From Clostridium sp. CAG:1000 (GTDB lineage Bacteria > Bacillota_I > Bacilli_A > RF39 > UBA660): DNA of 47,526 nt. Of the stretch, positions 27,646 to 35,822 are shown one piece after another. Positions within the stretch are counted from its first letter, which is position 1. Each line of letters opens with the position of its first letter. A program made the translations under genes and the position numbers. The notes under the pieces are model-generated. The model was not told the origin of the DNA. It saw only the letters and a list, made by a program, of their open reading frames with translations, and did no database searches. Location: NCBI GenBank assembly GCA_000436975.1, contig HG000345.1:85362-132887 (forward strand), read 5' to 3'.

Positions 27646-28137
27646 ATGAAATATGATAAAGAATTTTTACAATATGTAGATGAGATACTAAAATCAAAAG
27701 AATTTCAAAAAAGAAAAAAGTATCCTCACCATGAAGACAAAAGTGTTTATGATCATTCTTTAGAAGTAGCATATAAATCATACATATATGCTAAAAAGCA
27801 TAATCTTAATTGTAAGGATATAAGCATAGGTGGCTTATTACATGACTTTTATTATAAGCCATGGCAAAACAGTGGAATTAAAAAATCCTTTTTCAAAATG
27901 CATGGATTTGTTCATGCTAAAGAAGCACTTGAAAACTCATTAAAACATTTTCCAAATTTAGTTAATGACAGAGTAGCAAATATAATATTAAGACATATGT
28001 TTCCACTTAACATAATACCACCAAAATATAAAGAATCTTGGGTTGTTACAATGGTAGATAAATTATGTTCATTAGAAGTATTAAAACATCCGAAAAGTTA
28101 TCCTAAATATTTGGGATTTAATAAAAAGAAGGAGTAA
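27646..28137 (+). CDS. HD-domain phosphohydrolase
   Basis: 163 residues from ATG 27646, with only a weak AGTGA site 5 nt upstream; GTG 27637 is an alternative. HD superfamily metal residues: YDHSLEVAYKSYIYAK (first His), GGLLHDFYYKPW (His-Asp), HGFVHAKEAL, ILRHMFPLN and TMVDKLCSLE (last Asp). The hydrolysed phosphoester is unknown; small free-standing HD proteins of this size act on nucleotides or cyclic nucleotides. The CmpB-like gene begins 2 nt after its stop with AAGGAG inside it, so they form an operon. Confidence 0.82.
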   Translation: MKYDKEFLQYVDEILKSKEFQKRKKYPHHEDKSVYDHSLEVAYKSYIYAKKHNLNCKDISIGGLLHDFYYKPWQNSGIKKSFFKMHGFVHAKEALENSLKHFPNLVNDRVANIILRHMFPLNIIPPKYKESWVVTMVDKLCSLEVLKHPKSYPKYLGFNKKKE

Positions 28138-28139
28138 TT

Positions 28140-28820
28140 ATGGAACTAGTAAAAATATATTTTTTAATATTTATTATTTATTCTATGACAGGTTGGTTAT
28201 TAGAAGTAATATCAACTTATCCAGATACAAAATGTTTCGTTAATAGGGGTTTTATGGTAGGACCTTATTGTCCTATATATGGCAAATGTGCATTATTAAT
28301 GATTTTTTTGCTTCACCCATTTAAAAAAATATATACTATATTTATTATGTCAGTAATTATATGTAGCATCGCAGAATATATAACAAGCTATGTAATGGAA
28401 AAATTATTTAAAGCAAGATGGTGGGACTACTCAAAATATAAATATAATTTAAATGGAAGAATATGTTTGCAAAACAGTTTACTTTTTGGTGTTTTAGGAG
28501 TAGTGCTAATTAAATTTATTAATCCACATGTATTCAATTTTATATGCAGCCTTTCTCCAAAACTTATAAATATACTATTCTACTCAATATTGACTATTTA
28601 TATATGTGATTTCTTTGTATCATTCAAAGTAGTTATGAAAGTTAAAAACATGTCAATTAAATATGTTAACCTTGATAATACAAAAGAAATAACAGAAAAA
28701 ATTAAATCTATATTAAATGATAAATTATTAACAAGAAGAATTATTAAAGCTTTCCCTAATATTAAATTTAATATTAAAAAAGCAGTTGAAAACTTAAAAG
28801 AAAAATTTGAACAGTCATAG
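28140..28820 (+). CDS. CmpB-type (PF06541) integral membrane protein
   Basis: 226 residues with about five membrane helices. Family signatures: YSMTGWLLEV near the N-terminus, FVNRGFMVGPYCPIYG, EYITSYVMEKLFKARWWDYS and NLNGRICLQNSLLFGVLG. PF06541 is annotated as putative ABC transporter type IV, but transport has not been shown and no ATPase gene is adjacent. The last 60 residues form a basic, soluble helical tail, KIKSILNDKLLTRRIIKAFPN, which may face the cytoplasm. Co-transcribed with the HD phosphohydrolase. Confidence 0.8.
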   Translation: MELVKIYFLIFIIYSMTGWLLEVISTYPDTKCFVNRGFMVGPYCPIYGKCALLMIFLLHPFKKIYTIFIMSVIICSIAEYITSYVMEKLFKARWWDYSKYKYNLNGRICLQNSLLFGVLGVVLIKFINPHVFNFICSLSPKLINILFYSILTIYICDFFVSFKVVMKVKNMSIKYVNLDNTKEITEKIKSILNDKLLTRRIIKAFPNIKFNIKKAVENLKEKFEQS

Positions 28821-28829
28821 ACTGTTTTT
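28810..28829 (+). terminator. Terminator of the HD/CmpB-like operon
   Basis: AACAGTC-ATA-GACTGTT is followed by TTTATT. The stem overlaps the end of the CmpB-like gene. Confidence 0.75.
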
Positions 28830-28898
28830 ATTATGTAAAATTAATGTATTTTAATATATTTATTATTTATTTGTTGTATAATTAATTTGGAGGTTTAT

Positions 28899-30233
28899 AT
28901 GTTTGAAAATAAAAAAATATTTATTTTAGGAATGGCTAGAAGTGGCTATGAAGCTGCCAAGGTTTTAGTAAGTCATGGTTGCGAAGTTCTAGTAACAGAT
29001 ATGAAAGAACAAAAAGAAGAACAAGTAAAAGAATTAGAAAGTTTAAATATAAAAGTAGTTATAACTAATGACCCGGTAAGTTTACTTGATAATACATATG
29101 ACTATGTAGTAAAAAATCCAGGTATTAAGTTAGACCATCCAATATGTTTAAAAGCGCAAAAGCTTGGTATAAAAGTAGTCTGCGAAGTAGAAGTAGCATA
29201 TAGTTTCTTACCAAATGTACAAATAATAGGAATTACCGGAAGTAATGGTAAAACTACAACTACAACACTTATTTATGAGATATTAAAACAAGCTAAAAAA
29301 AAGGTTCATTTAGGTGGGAATATAGGTTACCCAGTGTGTTCATTAGTTAATAAATGTAAAGATGGAGATATCTTAGTATTAGAAATATCAGGACACCAAT
29401 TACATGATTGTTATAACTTTAAAACAAATGTATCAGTGATGACTAATTTATCAGAAGTTCATATAGATCACTTTGGTACCTATGAAAATTATAAAAACAA
29501 TAAAGCAAAAATATTTATGCATCATACTAAAGATGATCTAGCAATTTATAATATTGGTAATGAAGATGTTGTTGATAAAGTAAAAAATATAAAAAGTACT
29601 AAAGTAAGTTTTACATCACAAAGCAATATTAAAAGTGATTTATACTTAAAAGATGATGCTATATATTATCATGATGAAAAAATAATTGATACAAAAGATA
29701 TAAAATTACAAGGAAAACATAATTATGAAAATATAATGTGTGCTATTGCTGCTACTAAAAAATATGGTGTAACAAATAAAGATATTTTCAATGTATTAAA
29801 TAATTTTTATGGAGTTGAACATAGAATAGAATATGTAGCAACTATTAAAGATATAGATTTTTATAATGACAGTAAAGCTACGAATGTAAAATCCACTCAA
29901 ATCGCTTTATCTGCATTTAACAAACCAACTATATTAATACTAGGTGGTCTTGATAGAGGTCACTCCTTTGAGGGGCTTACTGAATATATGAAAAACGTTA
30001 AATTAGTAGTATGCTATGGTCAAACCAAAAAAAGAATTAAAGACTATTGCGATAAAATAAATATAAAATGTATAGTAAAAGATAATTTAAAAGAAGCAGT
30101 AGTTGAATCATATAATAATGCTCAAAAAGGATATGTCGTACTATTAAGCCCAGCATGTGCAAGTTGGGATCAATATAATTCTTTCGAAGAAAGAGGATGT
30201 GAATTTAAATCATCAGTAAAGGAATTAGAATAA
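28899..30233 (+). CDS. murD: UDP-N-acetylmuramoyl-L-alanine:D-glutamate ligase
   Basis: 444 residues. ATG 28899 lies 5 nt after TTGGAGG; the in-frame TTG 28887 is part of that site. TATAAT at 28877-28882 is a likely -10. It adds D-Glu to UDP-MurNAc-L-Ala in the cytoplasm. Seen: GMARSGYEAAKVL (N-terminal UDP-binding domain), VVKNPGI, ATP-binding GITGSNGKTTTT, EISGHQL, NLSEVHIDHFGTYENY, HRIEYV..IDFYNDSKATN, ILGGLDRGHSFEGL and the late LSPACASWDQYNSFEERG. These distinguish MurD from MurC/E/F. It lies outside any mra/dcw cluster here. The DUF4352 gene is coupled behind it. Confidence 0.95.
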   Translation: MFENKKIFILGMARSGYEAAKVLVSHGCEVLVTDMKEQKEEQVKELESLNIKVVITNDPVSLLDNTYDYVVKNPGIKLDHPICLKAQKLGIKVVCEVEVAYSFLPNVQIIGITGSNGKTTTTTLIYEILKQAKKKVHLGGNIGYPVCSLVNKCKDGDILVLEISGHQLHDCYNFKTNVSVMTNLSEVHIDHFGTYENYKNNKAKIFMHHTKDDLAIYNIGNEDVVDKVKNIKSTKVSFTSQSNIKSDLYLKDDAIYYHDEKIIDTKDIKLQGKHNYENIMCAIAATKKYGVTNKDIFNVLNNFYGVEHRIEYVATIKDIDFYNDSKATNVKSTQIALSAFNKPTILILGGLDRGHSFEGLTEYMKNVKLVVCYGQTKKRIKDYCDKINIKCIVKDNLKEAVVESYNNAQKGYVVLLSPACASWDQYNSFEERGCEFKSSVKELE

Positions 30234-30776
30234 ATGGAAAAATCCACTAATAATAAAAAAAACATAATATTCTATGCACTAACATCATTAATACTTATTT
30301 GTATTATTAGTGTACTTGTATTTATTGCAAATAAGCACTTATCATCTATAAAAAATGATATGCCTATTAATAATAGTTCAACTAATCAATCAAATGATTT
30401 AATAACAGCAGATGTTGATGTAAAAATTAAAACAAAAACATTTGAGTTCTCTTGTAATAAATTAGAAATATCAAATGATAAAGAGAATAATGATTATCGC
30501 TTAGTTTCATTTCATGTCAAATTAAAAAACCTAAGTAATCAAAAATTAATAATTCAAGATTATGAAGACTTTTATTGTAGTGTAAGTAATAAACTTCAAA
30601 CTAATGTAACTAATAATGATACAGAAAGAAAAAGACTTTCTAAAACAATTAATATAAATGAGTATTCAGATGGCTATGTATCATTTGAAGTACCAAAAGA
30701 CACTAAAGTATTTGATTTAGCATATGAAGATGCTTTACTTCATATAGAATTGTTAAATAATAAAAATGCCAATTGA
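30234..30776 (+). CDS. DUF4352-like membrane-anchored surface protein
   Basis: 180 residues. Its ATG follows the murD stop directly (TAA-ATG), with AAGGA inside murD, so it is co-translated. One N-terminal membrane helix (about 11-33), a Ser/Asn-rich spacer, then an extracellular beta-sandwich resembling DUF4352: YRLVSFHVKLKNLSNQKLIIQDYEDFYC, then NEYSDGYVSFEVPKDTKVFDLAYED. Such domains are found on Gram-positive lipoproteins and membrane anchors of unknown role. The link to murD may reflect shared envelope timing only. Confidence 0.7.
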   Translation: MEKSTNNKKNIIFYALTSLILICIISVLVFIANKHLSSIKNDMPINNSSTNQSNDLITADVDVKIKTKTFEFSCNKLEISNDKENNDYRLVSFHVKLKNLSNQKLIIQDYEDFYCSVSNKLQTNVTNNDTERKRLSKTININEYSDGYVSFEVPKDTKVFDLAYEDALLHIELLNNKNAN

Positions 30777-30785
30777 GGCATTTTT
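30762..30785. terminator. Bidirectional terminator
   Basis: A 9-bp perfect stem, AAAAATGCC / GGCATTTTT, with a 6-nt loop contains the stop codon of the DUF4352 gene and ends next to the convergent DUF1846 gene. Confidence 0.85.
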
Positions 30786-32248
30786 TATTCTATCTCAGAA
30801 AGAAACTTTGGTTCACACGTTATATTTATTTTTAAACTCTTAAGAGCCTTTAAATCCCCATTATTAACCATATATGTTGAATGTGCTTCACAATACTTAA
30901 GTTTTTTTAATTTAGTAACTGCAAGTTCTACCATAGGATTAGTAGCAGAACATATACTTAATGCAGTTAACACTTCATTAAGCTGTAATCTTTCACAACC
31001 AAGATTTAAATCTTTCTTCATTCTTAATATTGGTTCAATAACCTTCGGAGATAATAAATCAATATCATCAGGTATTTTAGATAGCTCCTTAATTGCATTT
31101 AATATCACACTGCTAGAAGCAGTTAATAAATCTGTTTGCTTACCAGTTATTATTTTTTTCTTAGTAAGTTTTAATGATACAACAGGAACACCAATTTTTT
31201 CACTTTTTAATAGTGCAGGAGCAATTACATCAAGATAGTTTTCTGTGATATTAAGTTCATTCATAAGTAATTTAATTCTTTGATATGCATCTTCATCACT
31301 TAAACCTAGCTTATAATTATTTGTTTCTTGATAATATCTTCTTACTATTTCTTTTTTGGCAGCCTCACAAACAACAGCGTCATCTTTGATACAACTGCCT
31401 ATCATATTAACACCCATATCAGTAGGCGACTTATAAATATCAACACCAACTTTATTTAATATATTTTTAAGAACAGGAAATAATTCTATATCACGATTAT
31501 AATTTACAGCTGTTTTTTTATATTCTTCTAAATGAAAAGGATCTATCATATTAACATCTTTTAAATCAGCAGTTGCAGCTTCATATGCCATATTAACTGG
31601 ATGCTTTAATGGCAAATTCCATACAGGAAATGTTTCAAACTTAGCATAACCAGCATTTACTCCCCTTTTATTTTCGTGGTATATTTGAGATAAACACGTA
31701 GCAAGTTTACCACTGCCTGGTCCCGGGGCATTAACAAGTATCAATGGTTTTGTTGTTTCAATATATGGATTTGCTCCATACCCCTCTTCACTAACAATAG
31801 TTTCTACATCAGTAGGATAACCCTTAGTAAATGTATGAATGTATGTTTTAATCCCATTTCTTTCTAACTTTTTAATAAACTTATCAACACTGACTTGATT
31901 TTTATACAATGTGATTACCACACTATTAACATAAAAGCCGAGCTTTTTAGATGTATTAATTAATCTTAATACTTCCACATCATAAGTAATACCATATTCT
32001 CCCCTAGTTTTGTTTTTTTCAATATCGCCTGCATTAATACAAAATATTATTTCTAAGTCATCTTTTAATTCCTTAAACATACTAATTTTAGCATCATTTT
32101 TAAAACCAGGAAGTACCCTAGCAGCGTGACTATCATCAAATAGTTTACCACCCACTTCTAAATATAATTTATCAAATAGTTTAAATCTCTCACGTATCTT
32201 TTCACTTTGTATTTTTACATATTTTTTATTATCGAATCCTTCTTTCAT
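30785..32248 (-). CDS. DUF1846 family protein
   Basis: 487 residues, start ATG 32248 after GAGGTAGGT. It matches the DUF1846 family (about 500 residues) end to end: KEGFDNKKYVKIQSEKIRERF at the N-terminus, FDDSHAARVLPGF, FCINAGDIEKNKTRGEYGITYD, LVNAPGPGSGKLATCLSQIYHE, a P-loop-like segment, and GYAKFETFPVWNLPLKHPVN. It is a cytoplasmic protein widespread in Firmicutes, structurally known but without an established reaction. It stands alone on the strand after the Sel1-repeat gene. Confidence 0.9.
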   Translation of the reverse strand: MKEGFDNKKYVKIQSEKIRERFKLFDKLYLEVGGKLFDDSHAARVLPGFKNDAKISMFKELKDDLEIIFCINAGDIEKNKTRGEYGITYDVEVLRLINTSKKLGFYVNSVVITLYKNQVSVDKFIKKLERNGIKTYIHTFTKGYPTDVETIVSEEGYGANPYIETTKPLILVNAPGPGSGKLATCLSQIYHENKRGVNAGYAKFETFPVWNLPLKHPVNMAYEAATADLKDVNMIDPFHLEEYKKTAVNYNRDIELFPVLKNILNKVGVDIYKSPTDMGVNMIGSCIKDDAVVCEAAKKEIVRRYYQETNNYKLGLSDEDAYQRIKLLMNELNITENYLDVIAPALLKSEKIGVPVVSLKLTKKKIITGKQTDLLTASSSVILNAIKELSKIPDDIDLLSPKVIEPILRMKKDLNLGCERLQLNEVLTALSICSATNPMVELAVTKLKKLKYCEAHSTYMVNNGDLKALKSLKINITCEPKFLSEIE

Positions 32249-32307
32249 ACCTACCTCACTATTTTAAAATTATACTATTAATAATACATACAAACAAGCG
32301 AACATTT

Positions 32308-33573
32308 TTATTTTTTTAATTTTTTATACATACCCATATATTCATCATATTTATCTTTAGACTTTTTAATATTCAATGCTTTAAAACCATCTTTATAATA
32401 ATGTGTTGCTAAATTATAATAAGCATATCTATTTCTTTCTTTTAAAGGGCACTCTATTGCTTTTTTATAATAAATGTATGATTGCTCAAGATTATTATTT
32501 TTCCTATAATACTCCCCTACTTTGTTTAAAGCCCAACTTTCATTCATATCAGCAGCTATTTTATAATATTGAAATGCCTTATCCATCATATCTTTATTTT
32601 CATATATTTTACCAAGATTATTAAAAGCATATGAGTAACCCATTTCACTTGCTATAGTAAAATTTTTAATTGCATTTTTAATAGATGTCTTTTTATCAGG
32701 AGTTTTACCAGTTAAATAGCATAAACCCAGTGTATTATATCCAGCAGCACTTCCAAGAGAAATAGATTTGTTTAAATACTCCCACATAGTTTCAAAATCA
32801 TATTTAACTCTATTTGTAATAATCAAATTAGCCACCATCCAACATGCCTTTGGTTGGCCATTTTTAGCAGCTTTCAAATAATAATCATAAGACTTATCAT
32901 ACTCAGAGTACCCATTAATAATACCGTCAAAATATAAAGAACCAACATCGCTTTGGGCATATGAATTACCACTATCGGCAAGACTGATTAATGAACTATA
33001 ATATGTTTGGCCAAAATATAACTTGATTTTTAAATACTCTTCTAATTCTTTTTTATCAATTTCAATGTTAATATCTTGTTTGTAAATAGGCTGTTTGTTT
33101 ATACATATGGCATAATAAAGAAGTTCAACTAAAGCATTATAATTATTTTTATTCTTAATATTGCTAATATATTGTTCATTAATATTCTTATCTTTTTCGG
33201 CTATTTTAAAGAGTTCATTAACAACTATATTTAATTTACTATCATTATTAATATCACTTATTTTGTATTCAGATACACTATTGTTTAATATATTTAGTAA
33301 AGATGAAACCATATTAATAAAAACATTATCATCAGAATAATACCTTAAATACATTTTTTCAAAATAATCTTTATACTCAAGACCAATAGCTCTAATTCCA
33401 ATACAATAATTACTTATCGTTGTAGCATTAACATCATTAATATTAAATATTGTACAAAATATTTCCGTTTGACTAGCACTAGTATTATTAGATACTCTCT
33501 TAATTAAATCAATAACATTACCTAAAGATAAATAATTACCATTTCCATTCATTCTAATATAACATTTTTTCAT
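32308..33573 (-). CDS. Sel1-repeat protein with conserved-looking N-terminal domain
   Basis: 421 residues. Residues from about 190 onwards hold five or six Sel1-like repeats (for example AQSDVGSLYFDGI, AAGYNTLGLCYLTG, AFNNLGKIYENK, ALNKVGEYYRKN and AYYNLATHYYKDG), an alpha-solenoid for protein-protein contacts. The first 180 residues are a different helical domain beginning NGNYLSLGNVIDLIKRVSNN, with TEIFCTIFNINDVNATTISNYCIG, whose family I do not recognise. No signal peptide is present, so it is cytoplasmic. The ATG has no Shine-Dalgarno; TATAAT stands exactly 6 nt upstream, so the message is probably leaderless. Confidence 0.75.
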   Translation of the reverse strand: MKKCYIRMNGNGNYLSLGNVIDLIKRVSNNTSASQTEIFCTIFNINDVNATTISNYCIGIRAIGLEYKDYFEKMYLRYYSDDNVFINMVSSLLNILNNSVSEYKISDINNDSKLNIVVNELFKIAEKDKNINEQYISNIKNKNNYNALVELLYYAICINKQPIYKQDINIEIDKKELEEYLKIKLYFGQTYYSSLISLADSGNSYAQSDVGSLYFDGIINGYSEYDKSYDYYLKAAKNGQPKACWMVANLIITNRVKYDFETMWEYLNKSISLGSAAGYNTLGLCYLTGKTPDKKTSIKNAIKNFTIASEMGYSYAFNNLGKIYENKDMMDKAFQYYKIAADMNESWALNKVGEYYRKNNNLEQSYIYYKKAIECPLKERNRYAYYNLATHYYKDGFKALNIKKSKDKYDEYMGMYKKLKK

Positions 33574-33579
33574 ATATTT

Positions 33580-33585
33580 ATTATA
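33580..33585 (-). promoter_or_regulatory. -10 box placing transcription start at the Sel1-repeat ATG
   Basis: Minus-strand TATAAT, then AAATAT, then ATG. With normal spacing the transcript begins at the A of the start codon. Upstream is T-rich (TTTTTT 17 nt before the -10), not a consensus -35. Confidence 0.5.
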
Positions 33586-33600
33586 CTAAACAAAAGCAAA

Positions 33601-33674
33601 ATAAAAAAGAGGCTTTTGCCACTCAGACTGCAGATAAACCTTTAGAAAAATTTCTAGGGACTTGTCTATAGTCT
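33601..33674 (-). ncRNA. Candidate structured small RNA with its own terminator
   Basis: On the minus strand a stacked hairpin can form: AGACT (33670-33674) with AGTCT (33625-33629), ATAGA with TTTAT (33665-33669 and 33634-33638, one G-U), and TAGAA with TTCTA at the tip. It is followed by GGC-AAAA-GCC and TTTTTT (33603-33620), an intrinsic terminator. The element lies between the fbp terminator and the Sel1 promoter. It codes for no protein and its base composition is less AT-rich than the surrounding spacers. No known riboswitch class fits. It could be a small RNA processed from fbp read-through or a second terminator. Confidence 0.4.
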
Positions 33675-33710
33675 AAAATAATGTAAATAAATTAATATTT
33701 ACATTATTTT
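33675..33710 (-). terminator. Terminator of fbp
   Basis: A 14-bp perfect stem, AAAATAATGTAAAT / ATTTACATTATTTT, with an 8-nt loop. The stem includes the end of fbp. Confidence 0.8.
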
Positions 33711-35695
33711 TGTACTTTAATATATTTAAACTCATTATTTTCTTTTATAATACCTAAATCATAAGCCCTTATCAATAACTTAAGAAAATATATTTCCCTT
33801 TTAAGTTCACGCCCTTTATCTATATCTGAAATCGTTATTCTTTTCCTTACAGTTTCTTTAATCTCTATTGTTGAATATATGTCAGTATTATTAACAATAG
33901 CGTCTTCTAAACTTGTAAAAGGTTCATGAGCGACTATTCTCATACCTGTTGAGCCAGATATTAATGTATATCCTGCAATACCTGTTGTTTTTTGATAAGC
34001 TTTGCTAAAGCCACCATCTATTACAATGAGTTTATTATCTGCCTTTAATGGATTTTCACCATTTATTTTTTCAACAGGTATATGTCCATTTATTATATGA
34101 GCATTTTTAGTATCTATTAAACCGAAATCCCTCATAATATTCTCAACTACTTTGCTATCTTCTTGATAAGCGTAATAATAATTTCTTTTTTCTTTGTGAG
34201 ATGCTTTGTCTTTTATTAAAACCCTTTCCATATTAGTCATTTTGTCTTTTCCGAAAAAAGGTGAGTCTGGTCCTGTCCATAAGTACCACATAAGATCAAG
34301 TTCATCTTTTGAATTATTTCCTTTATTATAATATAATTGTCTTACTTTTCTATCTAAATAATCAAATAATTCTTTTCCTTTCAAATTACCTTCTACAAAA
34401 GACACTTCTTTTAATGTACCATCCTCATTTAAAGGCACTAAAGCATGATACATTAAATTATTATTTTCTATTTTATACATAGACCCCTTACTAAAGAATA
34501 AATCAATATGTCTTCTTAAGGCTTCACTATTCATAAATGAAATAGTCAAATCTCCAATGATTTTTTTCTCATCTTCAGTTAATGTATATGGATCACTTTT
34601 ATCAATTGTCGGAAAGTCAACATCTTCTAAACGATATTCTTTTCCATCTATAATAATACTTTCATTTTCATAATTTATTTTATCTAAGAGTCTTCTATGT
34701 TCCATTTTATATTCAGGATGATTTAATGCAAGTTGTCCTTCTAACTTATACATTATTATTGAAACTGCCTTATGAATTTTCGCAGCTTGCCTTATATCAT
34801 AATCATTATTATAATCTTCTTCTGTTGTCTTTCTTGGTCTCCAAACCAATGCATTTTTATATGTCTTTTCTGCAAAATTGGCAAGAGGTCTTAAATTTAT
34901 ACCATAAGCATTTTCAAGTATATCTAAATTATTATATTTAACACTATTAGTAATAACACCCGAAACTGATAAATCATTACCAAGACTTGCTCCCATCCAT
35001 AAAATGTCATGATTTCCCCATTCAATATCAATATTAGGGTTATCACCTAACATATCCATTATCTTATGTGGTTCAGGTCCCCTATCATATATATCTCCTA
35101 CTATATGAAATTCATTAACAGCTAGTTGCTTTATCAACGTACATAACGCCTTAATTAAATCCTCGGCAGAACCAAGATTAATAACAGATGATATAATCAT
35201 TTTATAATATTCATCTTTATTTTCTTGTTCTATTTTATTATTAAGTAATTCATCAATGGTATAACTTAAACTTGATTTATATGTTTTTCTTACTTTACTT
35301 CTTGTATACCTAGAAGATATTTTTTTAGCCACTTCAATTATCCTTAATATATTTGTTTCATACCATGAATATTTATCGCTAACATGGGCTAATTCAAGTT
35401 TCATTTTTTCTTCAGGATAGTATATTAATGTTGCAAGCTTATCTTGTTCGCTTTCCGATAATTCACCATCAAATATTTGCTTAATTCTATATCTTATACC
35501 ACCGGATGCATTATTCATAATGTGACAAAAAGCATCTGCTTGACCGTGAATATCACTCATAAAGTGTTCTACATTTCTCGGTAGAGCTAATATAGAATTA
35601 AGATTGATAATTTCAGCAATCGCATCATCTTTAGTCGTAAACCTTTTTGATAATTCTTTTAAATATTCTAAACAATAATCAATTTCATTTTCCAT
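33704..35695 (-). CDS. fbp: Fructose-1,6-bisphosphatase, class III (Firmicutes type)
   Basis: 663 residues from ATG 35695 (AAGGAG 6 nt upstream; the longer frame lacks a site). It removes the 1-phosphate of fructose-1,6-bisphosphate, the committed gluconeogenic step. Calcineurin-type metal motifs: FMSDIHGQADAF, HIVGDIYDRGPEPHKIMD and IEWGNHDILWMGA. Further family segments are WRPRKTTEEDYN, NGHIPVEKINGENP and GGFSKAYQKTTGIAGYTLI. Length fits the Bacillus enzyme (about 670). The divergent neighbour is a dicarboxylate symporter, and uptake of C4-dicarboxylates would feed gluconeogenesis. Confidence 0.95.
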   Translation of the reverse strand: MENEIDYCLEYLKELSKRFTTKDDAIAEIINLNSILALPRNVEHFMSDIHGQADAFCHIMNNASGGIRYRIKQIFDGELSESEQDKLATLIYYPEEKMKLELAHVSDKYSWYETNILRIIEVAKKISSRYTRSKVRKTYKSSLSYTIDELLNNKIEQENKDEYYKMIISSVINLGSAEDLIKALCTLIKQLAVNEFHIVGDIYDRGPEPHKIMDMLGDNPNIDIEWGNHDILWMGASLGNDLSVSGVITNSVKYNNLDILENAYGINLRPLANFAEKTYKNALVWRPRKTTEEDYNNDYDIRQAAKIHKAVSIIMYKLEGQLALNHPEYKMEHRRLLDKINYENESIIIDGKEYRLEDVDFPTIDKSDPYTLTEDEKKIIGDLTISFMNSEALRRHIDLFFSKGSMYKIENNNLMYHALVPLNEDGTLKEVSFVEGNLKGKELFDYLDRKVRQLYYNKGNNSKDELDLMWYLWTGPDSPFFGKDKMTNMERVLIKDKASHKEKRNYYYAYQEDSKVVENIMRDFGLIDTKNAHIINGHIPVEKINGENPLKADNKLIVIDGGFSKAYQKTTGIAGYTLISGSTGMRIVAHEPFTSLEDAIVNNTDIYSTIEIKETVRKRITISDIDKGRELKREIYFLKLLIRAYDLGIIKENNEFKYIKVQK

Positions 35696-35739
35696 AGTTA
35701 TCTCCTTAAATGTCTTTAGAATATCATAATTAGTTACCC

Positions 35740-35777
35740 TTGTAAAGATTGTGGACACGTGTGGAATATAATATATG
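35740..35777. promoter_or_regulatory. Divergent promoter region with ACACGTGT palindrome
   Basis: Between fbp and the symporter gene, TATAAT (35767-35772) and an overlapping TATATG lie on the plus strand. TTGTGG (35749-35754) is 17 nt before the latter. The 8-bp palindrome ACACGTGT (35755-35762), within GGACACGTGTGG, fills the spacer. It is the most GC-rich stretch of the spacer and a candidate operator. Confidence 0.4.
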
Positions 35778-35822
35778 TACTTTTATCGTTATTATTTTAT
35801 ATAATTTTATTAGGAGGTAAAT

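Noticed and set aside
27587..27781. 64-codon minus-strand frame upstream of the deaminase-like gene
   Set aside because: Antisense to the start of the HD-domain gene and covering its promoter.
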